From: Bacteroidota bacterium
GTDB lineage: Bacteria > Bacteroidota > Bacteroidia > UBA8524
Direction: 5' to 3'
Assembly: GCA_016124735.1 (NCBI GenBank)
Contig: WGMZ01000033.1
Span: 62,001-126,000 of the forward strand
Length of the DNA: 64,000 nt
Each line of letters starts with the position of its first letter. The stretch's first letter is position 1. Below, piece after piece: positions 33,478-41,239 of this stretch. The notes beneath the pieces were generated by a model, which was not told the origin of the DNA, did no database searches, and worked only from the letters and a program-made list of their open reading frames with translations. Position numbers and translations under genes: made by a program.

Positions 33478-34047
33478 ATGAGAACTTTCCTCCTTTTCAT
33501 TTTGCTTATTGCCCTGAGTGCCTGTTATTCTGTGAAACAGCACGTGGAGGCCGGCAAACCCTTTATTCAAAAAATCGAATGGCCAAAACCTTACCTGCCC
33601 GATCAAAGTAAATTCTTTGTGCACAATGCCATTCATATTGATGCAGACTCCCAATCAATCTGGAATGTGCTGATTGCAGCCAAAACATGGCAAAGTTATT
33701 ATTCCGGGGCGCGGGTCGATAGTATCCTGCAAGCGGACACGGCCGGAAATCTTGGGCCTTCATCCATCTTAAAATGGAAAACCATGGGACTCCAATTTAC
33801 CAGTTCCATCCGTGAATTTACCCCCGGAAGAAGTTTGGCCTGGGAATCTATCCGGGGCAATATTCAGGGCTATCATGCCTGGCTTATCCTTCCCGATGCC
33901 ACCGGGTGTATGCTCATTACCGAAGAAGCGCAAAAAGGATGGCTCACCTTTTTCGAAAAAACTTTTCAGGCCAATAAACTGGAGCGCTTGCATCAGGAAT
34001 GGTTGGAAGGCATCAAACACATTGTTGAATCAAAAAACCATGAATAA
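33478..34047 (+). CDS. SRPBCC family lipoprotein
   Basis: About 189 residues from MRTFLLFILLIALSACYSVK, a lipoprotein signal with lipid Cys at residue 16; a TTG 15 bases upstream is disfavoured. The mature part is an SRPBCC domain: FFVHNAIHIDADSQSIWNVLIAAKTWQSYYSGARVDS, SSILKWKTMGLQFTSSIREF, YHAWLILPDATGCMLITEEAQKGW. The family normally binds hydrophobic ligands inside the cytoplasm, so an exported lipid-anchored version is unusual. The stop overlaps the SDR start by 8 bases, so the two are translationally coupled. Confidence 0.82.
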   Translation: MRTFLLFILLIALSACYSVKQHVEAGKPFIQKIEWPKPYLPDQSKFFVHNAIHIDADSQSIWNVLIAAKTWQSYYSGARVDSILQADTAGNLGPSSILKWKTMGLQFTSSIREFTPGRSLAWESIRGNIQGYHAWLILPDATGCMLITEEAQKGWLTFFEKTFQANKLERLHQEWLEGIKHIVESKNHE

Positions 34048-34861
34048 ACTCAGTACCCCGCAAAAAAAGGATTTATTAAAATCTTTTGGGCCGGCTGCCT
34101 TCGTAAGCGGAGCTAGTTCCGGCATTGGAAAAGAATTGGCCTATCATCTCGCTGATGCCGGCTTTCAATTGCTCTTACAAGGAAGAAATAAGAATGAATT
34201 ACTCAAACAAAAGGATGAATTACGCTTTGTTCATGGCTGTGAAGTGGAATTATTCATTGGCGATTTGAGTGACCCTAATACCATTCAGGAATTATGCAGT
34301 GCACTCGATGACTATCCAATTGGTTTGGCTGTTTTAGCCGCAGGTTTTGGGACTTCAGGGCCCTTTCTTCAAAATTCCATCAACGCAGAAATGAATTTAC
34401 TCCGCGTCAATATTGAGGCCGTAGCGCAACTCAGTCATTATTTTGGTCGCCGATTTGTTGAAGATGGACGTGGAGGCATTCTCCTGTTTAGTTCCCTTCT
34501 TGCTTTTCAGGGAACTCCCTATGCAGCGAACTATGCGGCAAGCAAAGCCTATATTCAAAGTTTTGGCGAGGCGCTGTATCGTGAGCTCAAACCGTTTGGG
34601 GTACGAGTGCATACCACGGCTCCCGGACCCGTACAAAGTGGATTTGAAGAACGGGCAAATATGAAGATGAGTTTGAGTGCCACCCCCAATCAGGTTGCAG
34701 TTTCAATGCTTCGCAAACTGAACCAAGGTCCGGTAAGTACCCCGGGATTTTTGAGTCGGTTTTTGACCTATTCTCTCCGTACCCTCCCGCGAAGATTTAA
34801 GGTGCTGGCCATTGAACAAATCATGAAAAAGATGACGGCCCATCAAAATTTCCAAACATAA
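34040..34861 (+). CDS. Short-chain dehydrogenase/reductase (SDR)
   Basis: 273 residues from MNKLSTPQKKDLLKSFGPA. The NAD(P)-binding turn is AFVSGASSGIGKELAYHLADAG (Gly-x3-Gly-x-Gly). The active site has Ser-region LFSSLLAFQGTPY and the Tyr-x-x-x-Lys pair in YAASKAYIQSF. The C-terminal part (TTAPGPVQSGFEERANM) matches the classical SDR family of the YqjQ/DltE type (dehydrogenase/reductase SDR family 7-like). Substrate unknown. It overlaps the SRPBCC lipoprotein gene by 8 bases. Confidence 0.92.
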   Translation: MNKLSTPQKKDLLKSFGPAAFVSGASSGIGKELAYHLADAGFQLLLQGRNKNELLKQKDELRFVHGCEVELFIGDLSDPNTIQELCSALDDYPIGLAVLAAGFGTSGPFLQNSINAEMNLLRVNIEAVAQLSHYFGRRFVEDGRGGILLFSSLLAFQGTPYAANYAASKAYIQSFGEALYRELKPFGVRVHTTAPGPVQSGFEERANMKMSLSATPNQVAVSMLRKLNQGPVSTPGFLSRFLTYSLRTLPRRFKVLAIEQIMKKMTAHQNFQT

Positions 34862-34886
34862 GAACGAATTACCTGTTCTGCTTTTG

Positions 34887-35462
34887 GTGAACTCCATTCG
34901 CACTTTTATTCAATCCTATGCCCCGTTTTCCGATTCGGATTGGGAAGCTTTTTCCGCCCAATTAAGCTATCGTGAATACAGGTCAGGAAGTTTTCTCCTG
35001 GAAGAAGGAAAACTTTGTCGGCATTTGTTCTTTTTAGAAAAAGGCGTTGTGCGTTTCACCTACGACAAAGGAGGCGATATTTATTCCAAATATTTCACTG
35101 CAGCCCCCTATTGTTTGACCAGTCAGGCGAGTTTTTTAATGGACACCCCAAGCAGCGAAGGCATACAGGCGCTGGAAAATTGTAAGGTATACCTGCTTGA
35201 AAAAGCGAGTGCCTATCAGTTACTGAAACTGGAGGCATGGAATTCTTTCGTCAGGCAATTGGTGCAGGAGGTGCAAATCAATACCGACTCCATTTATCAG
35301 GAGTCGCAAACATTGAGTGCCGAAGAACGATATAAGAAACTTGTACAGGAGAATTATTCGCTACTGCAACGAATTCCCCAAAAGCATGTCGCCACTTTTC
35401 TTGGAATTGCCCCTCAATCATTAAGTCGAATTCGCAAACGAATAGCAGAAAAACGAAGTTAA
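34887..35462 (+). CDS. Crp/Fnr family transcriptional regulator, second copy
   Basis: About 191 residues from GTG (34887); a TTG one codon earlier is equally possible, and there is no ATG. The cyclic-nucleotide-binding-like domain includes YREYRSGSFLLEEGKLCRHLFFLEKGVVRFTYDKGGDIYSKYFTAAPYC. The helix-turn-helix is RIPQKHVATFLGIAPQSLSRIRKRIA. It is a diverged relative of the regulator at 32839 and, like it, lacks a clear cAMP phosphate-binding cassette. It precedes another exported SRPBCC gene (44 bases later), repeating the Crp-SRPBCC arrangement. Confidence 0.9.
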   Translation: MNSIRTFIQSYAPFSDSDWEAFSAQLSYREYRSGSFLLEEGKLCRHLFFLEKGVVRFTYDKGGDIYSKYFTAAPYCLTSQASFLMDTPSSEGIQALENCKVYLLEKASAYQLLKLEAWNSFVRQLVQEVQINTDSIYQESQTLSAEERYKKLVQENYSLLQRIPQKHVATFLGIAPQSLSRIRKRIAEKRS

Positions 35463-35506
35463 CCCGGGTGAACGTTTCCAAAATTCTGCAGCAGGAATTT
35501 TGAATC

Positions 35507-35989
35507 ATGAAATCAGTTTTAATCAGCATTTTTATGCTATGGACAATGGTTGGCCAGGCCGATCCGACTCCACTAAAATTTAGTCACACGGATAGTACAC
35601 AAGCCCTTCCCGAAAAAATTTGGGCGGTATGGACCGACGTACCTCAATGGCATACCTGGGACAAGGGATTAAAAAAGGTGGTTTTGAGCGACAGCTTTCA
35701 TTTGAATGCTAAAGGGTTTATCTATCCCGACAATGGACCAAAATCGAAATTCATCATCTCCGAATTGGCTCCCGGAAAATCCTATACGTTCAAAACCAGG
35801 ATTCCATTTGGATGGCTTTACGTTACCCGAAAAATGGTACAAAAAAACGGCTGGACGTATTTTACCCATGAAGTGGAATTCACCAGCTTACTCAAATCCT
35901 TTTTTGCAAAAAAACTTGGAGCCAATTACCGTAGCATTTTGCCGCAGGTGATGCAAGAAATTAAAAAACAAGCCGAAGAAAAATCATGA
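35507..35989 (+). CDS. SRPBCC family protein with signal peptide
   Basis: 160 residues with a short signal peptide (MKSVLISIFMLWTMVGQA), then a polyketide-cyclase/SRPBCC-like domain: LKFSHTDSTQALPEKIWAVWTDVPQWHTWDKGLKKVVL, FIYPDNGPKSKFIISELAPGKSYTFKTRI, YFTHEVEFTSLLKSFFAKKLG. Function unknown; probably a periplasmic ligand-binding protein. The stop overlaps the start of the next gene by four bases (ATGA), so it is coupled to a small membrane protein. Confidence 0.85.
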   Translation: MKSVLISIFMLWTMVGQADPTPLKFSHTDSTQALPEKIWAVWTDVPQWHTWDKGLKKVVLSDSFHLNAKGFIYPDNGPKSKFIISELAPGKSYTFKTRIPFGWLYVTRKMVQKNGWTYFTHEVEFTSLLKSFFAKKLGANYRSILPQVMQEIKKQAEEKS

Positions 35990-36363
35990 ACCCAATTCAA
36001 CTCATTTATTTAGCCAATATCCTGGTAGCAGGATGGGTAGGTGTACATTCTTTGTTCTTTACCCGGCATGCTGCAGTTTATCTGTATCAGGGAGTTTACC
36101 CTGCCAGCGACGCTATAAAAATAACCGGTGCCTTATGGCTTGCAATCGCCTTGCTTTCTTTATTTGGGCTTTGGTTACCGGAACGATTTGCTGCTGTTCT
36201 TCTTTTGCAACTTATTTATAAAGGCGGCTGGCTTCTATTTGTTGCGCTACCGGGACTCATCGAGAAAGAAAGCTTCCCTGTCGGAATTGCCTCTTTTTTT
36301 CTGGTCTGGGTGCTGATATTACCCTTTGTAATTCCCTGGGACAAACTATTCACCACAATTTAA
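35986..36363 (+). CDS. Small four-helix membrane protein, unknown function
   Basis: 125 residues with four predicted transmembrane helices: LIYLANILVAGWVGVHSLFF, ITGALWLAIALLSLFGLW, FAAVLLLQLIYKGGWLLFVAL and GIASFFLVWVLILPFVIPW. No family recognised with confidence; the layout resembles DoxX/DUF-type small integral proteins. It is translationally coupled to the SRPBCC gene upstream and followed after 12 bases by the DUF3267 gene, so it is part of a four-gene module starting at the Crp/Fnr regulator. Confidence 0.8.
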   Translation: MNPIQLIYLANILVAGWVGVHSLFFTRHAAVYLYQGVYPASDAIKITGALWLAIALLSLFGLWLPERFAAVLLLQLIYKGGWLLFVALPGLIEKESFPVGIASFFLVWVLILPFVIPWDKLFTTI

Positions 36364-36375
36364 ATCAACTTTCTC

Positions 36376-37002
36376 ATGAACTGGAAACCGGAAGTGCTGG
36401 AAGAAAATGGATATGCGTTATTTGAAACCTTGCCTCATGCCGAATTGTTAGGCTTTCTGAAAAAGCATAAATCGATTAAAAATCGCTATTCCTATGCGTT
36501 TTTGATATTCAATCTCCTTTTTTTCCTGCTCGGCGTTTCTTATTCGTATTGGTTGGTGCGGACTGAACAAATGAGATTTGGCGATGTATTCAGCTATTTG
36601 AGTTATGGAATAAGTATTTCCATTTTACTTATTCCCTTCCACGAATATTTGCATGTTCTCGCCTACCGCTCTCAGGGGGCAAAGCAAACCTCTCTGTCGG
36701 CCAATTGGAAGCGCTTCTATTTTATGGCCCTTGCCCACCGTTTTGTCGCCAATCAAAAGGAATTTATCATCGTAGCATTGACCCCTTTTGCCGTTATTAC
36801 TTCACTGGCATTGTTGGGTTTACTGCTGGGGGATTCTACTTTCAAACTTGTTTTTCTTGGACTTTTGATAGTCCATACGGCGATGTGTTCAGGAGATTTC
36901 AGCTTGTTAAAATTCCTGGAATACCACAAAAAAGATGAAGTATTAACCTACGATGATGCAGAGAATAAAATCAGTTATTTCTTTCGCAGAAGAATGAATT
37001 GA
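36376..37002 (+). CDS. DUF3267 family putative zincin membrane protease
   Basis: A 208-residue integral membrane protein with about four helices. It begins MNWKPEVLEENGYALF. The second helix ends in IPFHEYLHVLAYRSQGAKQT, which has the HExxH zinc-protease motif (HEYLH), and FIIVALTPFAVIT follows. This pairing of HExxH with a downstream membrane segment is characteristic of DUF3267, a predicted site-2-protease-like zincin family. The substrate is unknown. It closes the second Crp-SRPBCC module; the M1 peptidase gene starts 78 bases later. Confidence 0.85.
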   Translation: MNWKPEVLEENGYALFETLPHAELLGFLKKHKSIKNRYSYAFLIFNLLFFLLGVSYSYWLVRTEQMRFGDVFSYLSYGISISILLIPFHEYLHVLAYRSQGAKQTSLSANWKRFYFMALAHRFVANQKEFIIVALTPFAVITSLALLGLLLGDSTFKLVFLGLLIVHTAMCSGDFSLLKFLEYHKKDEVLTYDDAENKISYFFRRRMN

Positions 37003-37080
37003 ACCAGTTTGTCGCGAAAACTTGCTCTTTTAACCAATCATGCAGAATATTCGCTTGGCTTTCCTTTTTTTTGCTTTACG

Positions 37081-39390
37081 ATGAAAACCAGACTCTTTTT
37101 ACTGGCACTTTGCATCAGTGCCCTTAGCTTTGGTCAGAGAAGCAACAAATTCCGTCAGATGGATGAAATATGGCCGACTCCAGGTCCTTACCGTAACGCG
37201 GCTGGTGCTCCGGGATATGCCTATTATCAAAACAGAGCGAATTACGAGATTGATGTAACCCTGGATGAACCCGGGCATAAAATTACCGGTTCGGAGAAAA
37301 TCACCTATATAAACAATTCGCCCGATGCCCTGACCTATCTCTGGCTTCAGCTGGATCAAAATGTACGTGAATTGGGTACCGACACCAAAAAGGTCGGGCA
37401 GGAATCCATCTCTCCCAAAATGACTTTCGATCAACTCAATAATATGATGAAGGCCTTCGATGGCGGTTATCATATAGAAGATGTGAAGGGCAGTAATGGG
37501 AAAGACCTCCCCTATTTTATTGTAAAAACTATGATGCGGGTCGATTTGCCTTCTCCTTTGAAACCCGGTGCAAGCGTTGACCTGAATATCAAATACTGGT
37601 TCAATATTCAGGAACGTGCTGCTTTTGGCGGACGCATGGGCTACGAATATTTCGAAGAAGACAGCAATTACATTTATACCATGAGCATGTTCTTCCCTAG
37701 AATGTGCGTTTATAATGATGTCTACGGATGGCAAAACAAACAGTTTCTGGGTCGTGGTGAGTTCACCTTGCCTTTTGGAGATTACAAAGTAAAATTGACC
37801 GTTCCTGCTGATCATATTGTGGGTGCCACCGGTGAGCTTCAGAATGCTTCTTCTGTCCTGACTTCAACGGAAAGGAAACGCTTCGAACAGGCTAAAAACA
37901 GCGATACTCCGGTTCTCATTGTCACCGAAGAGGAAGCGCGAATTAAAGAGAAAACAATAGCCAAAGACACACGAACCTGGATTTTTCATGCAGAAAATGT
38001 GCGCGATTTTGCCTTTGCCTCTTCCCGTAAATTTATCTGGGATGCACAGGGAGTGAAATTTGGAAACCGTACGGTGATGGCTATGTCGTATTACCCAAAA
38101 GAAGGAAATCCACTTTGGGGTAAATATTCCACCAAAGTAGTAGCACATACCATACGGACTTACTCCAAACATACCTTCGACTATCCGTACCCGGTCGCTA
38201 TTTCCGTTCATACCAATAATATCGGGATGGAATATCCCATGATCTGTTTCAATGGAGGTCGTCCTGAAAAAGATGGAACCTATTCCGAAAGAACCAAATA
38301 CGGAATGATTACGGTCATCATCCACGAAGTAGGACATAACTTCTTCCCCATGATCATCAACAGCGACGAGAGACAATGGACCTGGATGGACGAAGGATTA
38401 AATTCATTCCTTCAATACCTGACTGAACAAGCCTGGGATGAAAATTATCCATCCCGCCGCGGACCAGCCTATAAAATCGTGGATTACATGGCAGATGATC
38501 CCAACCAGATTATGCCAATCATGACCAATTCCGAAAGCCTGTTGCAATTTGGAAATAATGCCTATGGCAAACCTGCGACGGCACTCAATATCCTGCGTGA
38601 AACAATTCTCGGAAGAGAGAATTTCGACTATGCATTTAAAACCTATGCACAAAGATGGATGTTCAAACATCCCGAGCCGACTGATTTATTCCGCACCATG
38701 GAAGATGCATCCGGCGTTGACCTCGACTGGTTTTGGCGTGGCTGGTTTTATAGTACCGATTATTGCGATATCGGACTGAAAGAAGTAAAGTGGTATAAAA
38801 TCAATACCCAGAACCCGGACAAAGAAGTGGAGATAGATGCCAAAGAACGGAATAAAGACCGGGAAGTTTTTCAGGGTGATATTTTAAACCGCGAAGATAC
38901 CGTCTATAAAACAGTGGTAGAACGCGACCCCGCCACCCATGATTTTTATACCGATCCCGATCGATTTAAAGTCACCGAATTAGACCGCAAAGAATACCAG
39001 AGTCTGCTTGGGAAATTAAGTCCGGAAGAAAAATCCCTACTTAACAGCAACCTGAATTTCTATGAATTAAAATTTGAGATGATTGGTCAATTGGTAATGC
39101 CTGTCATCATTGAATTTGAATTCTCCGACGGACAAAAAGAGAAAATCTATATCCCCGCAGAAATCTGGCGCTTTGGCGATTCCATTGTAAGCAAGGTATT
39201 CTGGTTTGAAAAAGAAGTGGTGCGCATCAGTCTCGATCCAAATCTGGAAACCGCAGACGTAAACCGCAACAACAACTACTGGCCTCCAAGAATGGAACCC
39301 ACCCGTTTTGAGCTCTTTCAGCAAAAGAAGCACGAAGGAGGAGAAAACCCCATGCAAAGGAAAAAACGAGCCGAATCTCTGAATAAGTAA
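37081..39390 (+). CDS. M1 family metallopeptidase (aminopeptidase-like)
   Basis: 769 residues from MKTRLFLLALCISALSFGQ, a signal peptide; in-frame codons further upstream are rejected because they put a non-signal sequence in front. The N-terminal beta-saddle domain includes YEIDVTLDEPGHKITGSEKITYIN. The exopeptidase-type motif is NNIGMEYPMICFNGG. The zinc site is VIIHEVGHNFFPMII (HExxH at about 415-419) with Glu 19 residues later in WMDEGLNSFLQYL. A C-terminal region of about 200 residues follows the catalytic domain. It is an exported zinc peptidase, probably periplasmic. Family members usually remove N-terminal residues. Confidence 0.93.
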   Translation: MKTRLFLLALCISALSFGQRSNKFRQMDEIWPTPGPYRNAAGAPGYAYYQNRANYEIDVTLDEPGHKITGSEKITYINNSPDALTYLWLQLDQNVRELGTDTKKVGQESISPKMTFDQLNNMMKAFDGGYHIEDVKGSNGKDLPYFIVKTMMRVDLPSPLKPGASVDLNIKYWFNIQERAAFGGRMGYEYFEEDSNYIYTMSMFFPRMCVYNDVYGWQNKQFLGRGEFTLPFGDYKVKLTVPADHIVGATGELQNASSVLTSTERKRFEQAKNSDTPVLIVTEEEARIKEKTIAKDTRTWIFHAENVRDFAFASSRKFIWDAQGVKFGNRTVMAMSYYPKEGNPLWGKYSTKVVAHTIRTYSKHTFDYPYPVAISVHTNNIGMEYPMICFNGGRPEKDGTYSERTKYGMITVIIHEVGHNFFPMIINSDERQWTWMDEGLNSFLQYLTEQAWDENYPSRRGPAYKIVDYMADDPNQIMPIMTNSESLLQFGNNAYGKPATALNILRETILGRENFDYAFKTYAQRWMFKHPEPTDLFRTMEDASGVDLDWFWRGWFYSTDYCDIGLKEVKWYKINTQNPDKEVEIDAKERNKDREVFQGDILNREDTVYKTVVERDPATHDFYTDPDRFKVTELDRKEYQSLLGKLSPEEKSLLNSNLNFYELKFEMIGQLVMPVIIEFEFSDGQKEKIYIPAEIWRFGDSIVSKVFWFEKEVVRISLDPNLETADVNRNNNYWPPRMEPTRFELFQQKKHEGGENPMQRKKRAESLNK

Positions 39391-39441
39391 AAGCCTCTTT
39401 CTTACTGTATTCGCGTATTCATCTATTTGATGTCAAATCGC

Positions 39442-39472
39442 TTGACAATCGAAAATAGATAAAGTATATTTG
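39442..39472 (+). promoter_or_regulatory. Promoter of the iron-transport operon
   Basis: TTG (39442-39444) and TATATTTG (39465-39472, exact TAnnTTTG) are separated by exactly 20 bases. This is the cleanest Bacteroidota-type promoter in the window. The operator-like box at 39482-39500 starts about where transcription should begin. Confidence 0.8.
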
Positions 39473-39481
39473 AATTACATT

Positions 39482-39500
39482 TTAAGTAAGCTTAACTTTT
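39482..39500 (+). promoter_or_regulatory. DtxR-type operator candidate
   Basis: TTAAGTAAGCTTAACTTTT aligns with the DtxR/IdeR consensus TTAGGTTAGGCTAACCTAA at about 12 of 19 positions, and has symmetric arms AAGT/ACTT. It lies just downstream of the -7 element and 18 bases before the DtxR ATG, the right place for autoregulation. Binding is inferred. Confidence 0.5.
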
Positions 39501-39518
39501 TTATTAAATGTCCTTCAA

Positions 39519-40187
39519 ATGACGATTTCAGTCGAGAATTTTATAAAGACCATCTACCATCAAAGTATTCATCAGAATGCCAATACCAAATTGAGCAGCA
39601 TTGCGAAAAGTTTACAAATCACCAGCGCAGCCGCAACCGACATGGCCAAAAAACTTTCGGCCAGAAATTTGGTTCATTATACAAAATACAAGCCTTTGAC
39701 TTTGACCTCCAACGGAAACAAACTGGCCCTGAACATTGTTCGAAAACACCGGCTTTGGGAATGTTTTCTTCATCAAACCCTGAACCTGTCTTTGCATGAA
39801 ATACATCAGGAAGCGGAAAATCTGGAACATGCTACTTCCGATTATTTAGCCGATAAAATTGAAGCCTTTTTAGGGAATCCGGGGTTCGATCCGCATGGAG
39901 ACCCTATACCCAGTAACAGCGGGAACATTGAAAATGACAAACAGCAAATCTTGCTTTCTGAAGCGCCTGCAGGTAAAAAATACCAAATATCCCGTTTGTT
40001 CAGTTCGGAGTTGGACTTCTTTCATTTTTGCGATGAAAACGAATTATCCATTGGAGCAAACATCGAGGTTGATAAACAATATGCTTCCAGCAAGATGACC
40101 GAAATTCGGGTCAATGGAAATAAAATTTTACTTAACAAGCAGTTTACCAATGTAATTTTTGTAAGACTCAATCGAACTGAATCATGA
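39519..40187 (+). CDS. DtxR/MntR family metal-dependent transcriptional regulator
   Basis: A 222-residue protein with an N-terminal winged helix-turn-helix (ISVENFIKTIYHQ, LSSIAKSLQITSAAATDMAKKLSARNLVHYTKYKPLTLTSNGNKLALNIVRKHRLWECFL). The dimer/metal domain is LHEIHQEAENLEHATSDYLADKIEAFLGNPGFDPHGDPIP, with ligands of the EAExLEH type (Glu where DtxR has Cys102, as in MntR). A C-terminal SH3/FeoA-like part follows. The N-terminal ligand positions Asp8 and Glu11 of MntR appear as Asn and Lys here, so metal site A may differ. The gene stop overlaps the next ATG by four bases (ATGA). It is probably the iron or manganese sensor of this operon. Confidence 0.9.
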   Translation: MTISVENFIKTIYHQSIHQNANTKLSSIAKSLQITSAAATDMAKKLSARNLVHYTKYKPLTLTSNGNKLALNIVRKHRLWECFLHQTLNLSLHEIHQEAENLEHATSDYLADKIEAFLGNPGFDPHGDPIPSNSGNIENDKQQILLSEAPAGKKYQISRLFSSELDFFHFCDENELSIGANIEVDKQYASSKMTEIRVNGNKILLNKQFTNVIFVRLNRTES

Positions 40188-41239
40188 TTCTGTTGCAATC
40201 ATCTCCGGGAACCTCCCTGCTTGCAGGGTTGGGCATTTTACTCTTTATCATCTGGCTTTTCTGGCCGGCAAAAGGAGGTATTGCCTGGATTTCAAGATTG
40301 ATTCAAAACAACAAACGGGCATTGATGGAAGACGCCTTAAAATTCATTTTCGATTGCGAATACAAACAGGTGTATTGCGATGTTAACAGCGTTGCCGGCA
40401 ACTTAAACATCAACATGGACAAAGCAGGACGCCTGCTCCTCCGGCTTGCTTCTCTGGAATTGATTGTATGGAATAGGCAGGCGATCGCATTGACCGATGC
40501 GGGACGTTCTTATGCCTTGCGAATTGTGCGAATACACCGGATATGGGAACGCTATCTGGCGGACCAAACGGGAATCGATCCGGCCAAATGGCACGGGGAA
40601 GCCGACAGAATAGAACATTACGTAACGGAACAGGAAACAGAAAAACTGGCTGCTCAACTTGGAAATCCTGTTTTCGATCCTCATGGAGACCCCATTCCAA
40701 CCGCCGAAGGAGAATTGCCCATTGCAAAAGGGGTAAGTCTGAGCAGTCTCCATGAGGGAGAATTCGGAAGAATTACCCACCTGGAAGATGAACCAAAGAG
40801 CATTTATGAACAACTCGTGGTTTTGGGGCTTTACCCAGGAATGGAGGTTTATATTACCGATGTCGACGATAAAAAAATAAGCTTCGTAGCCAATGGGGAT
40901 GAATGCGTTTTAACCCCACTTTTTGCCGGTTACATCACCGTAGAAAAAATAACGGCGGCTCCGGTACAAAAACAAAAATACCCGGTGCTCTCCTCCCTCA
41001 AGTTGGGAGAAGAAGCCGAGGTAATTGGAATTTCTCCTCTTTGCCGGGGGCTGCAACGCAGAAGATTGATGGATCTGGGAATTGTTCCGGGAAGCACCAT
41101 TAGTGCGGTAATGCGAAGTCCCTCAGGTGATCCCACAGGCTACCGATTTTTGGGAACGACCATTGGCATTCGAAAACAGCACGCGGATTTAATATTTATC
41201 AAACACCCTTTATCTAAAGAACATGGATACTCAGCATGA
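40184..41239 (+). CDS. Membrane-anchored DtxR-like protein fused to two FeoA-like domains
   Basis: 351 residues. One transmembrane helix (about residues 11-28, SLLAGLGILLFIIWLFW) precedes a DtxR-type winged helix region (MEDALKFIFDCEYKQVYCDVNSVAGNLNINMDKAGRLLLRL, 48-110). A dimer/metal-like domain with WHGEADRIEHYVTEQ and NPVFDPHGDPIP follows (115-172). Then come two FeoA/SH3-type segments: GRITHLEDEPKSIYEQLVVLGLYPGMEVYI (195-260) and SLKLGEEAEVIGISPLCRGLQRRRLMDLGIVPGSTISAV (270-341). The second is a canonical FeoA. It overlaps the upstream DtxR gene by 4 bases and the FeoB GTPase gene by 17 bases. The probable role is FeoA partner of FeoB; whether it also binds DNA while tethered is open. 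Confidence 0.85.
   Translation: MILLQSSPGTSLLAGLGILLFIIWLFWPAKGGIAWISRLIQNNKRALMEDALKFIFDCEYKQVYCDVNSVAGNLNINMDKAGRLLLRLASLELIVWNRQAIALTDAGRSYALRIVRIHRIWERYLADQTGIDPAKWHGEADRIEHYVTEQETEKLAAQLGNPVFDPHGDPIPTAEGELPIAKGVSLSSLHEGEFGRITHLEDEPKSIYEQLVVLGLYPGMEVYITDVDDKKISFVANGDECVLTPLFAGYITVEKITAAPVQKQKYPVLSSLKLGEEAEVIGISPLCRGLQRRRLMDLGIVPGSTISAVMRSPSGDPTGYRFLGTTIGIRKQHADLIFIKHPLSKEHGYSA

Noticed and set aside
37009-37080. Longer N-terminus for the M1 peptidase
   Set aside because: The extra residues precede a complete signal peptide that starts at 37081, and no family member would have a sequence in front of it.
39067-39357. Frame of 96 codons opposite the M1 peptidase gene
   Set aside because: A shadow of the real gene; codon use and composition are those of the antisense of a coding region.
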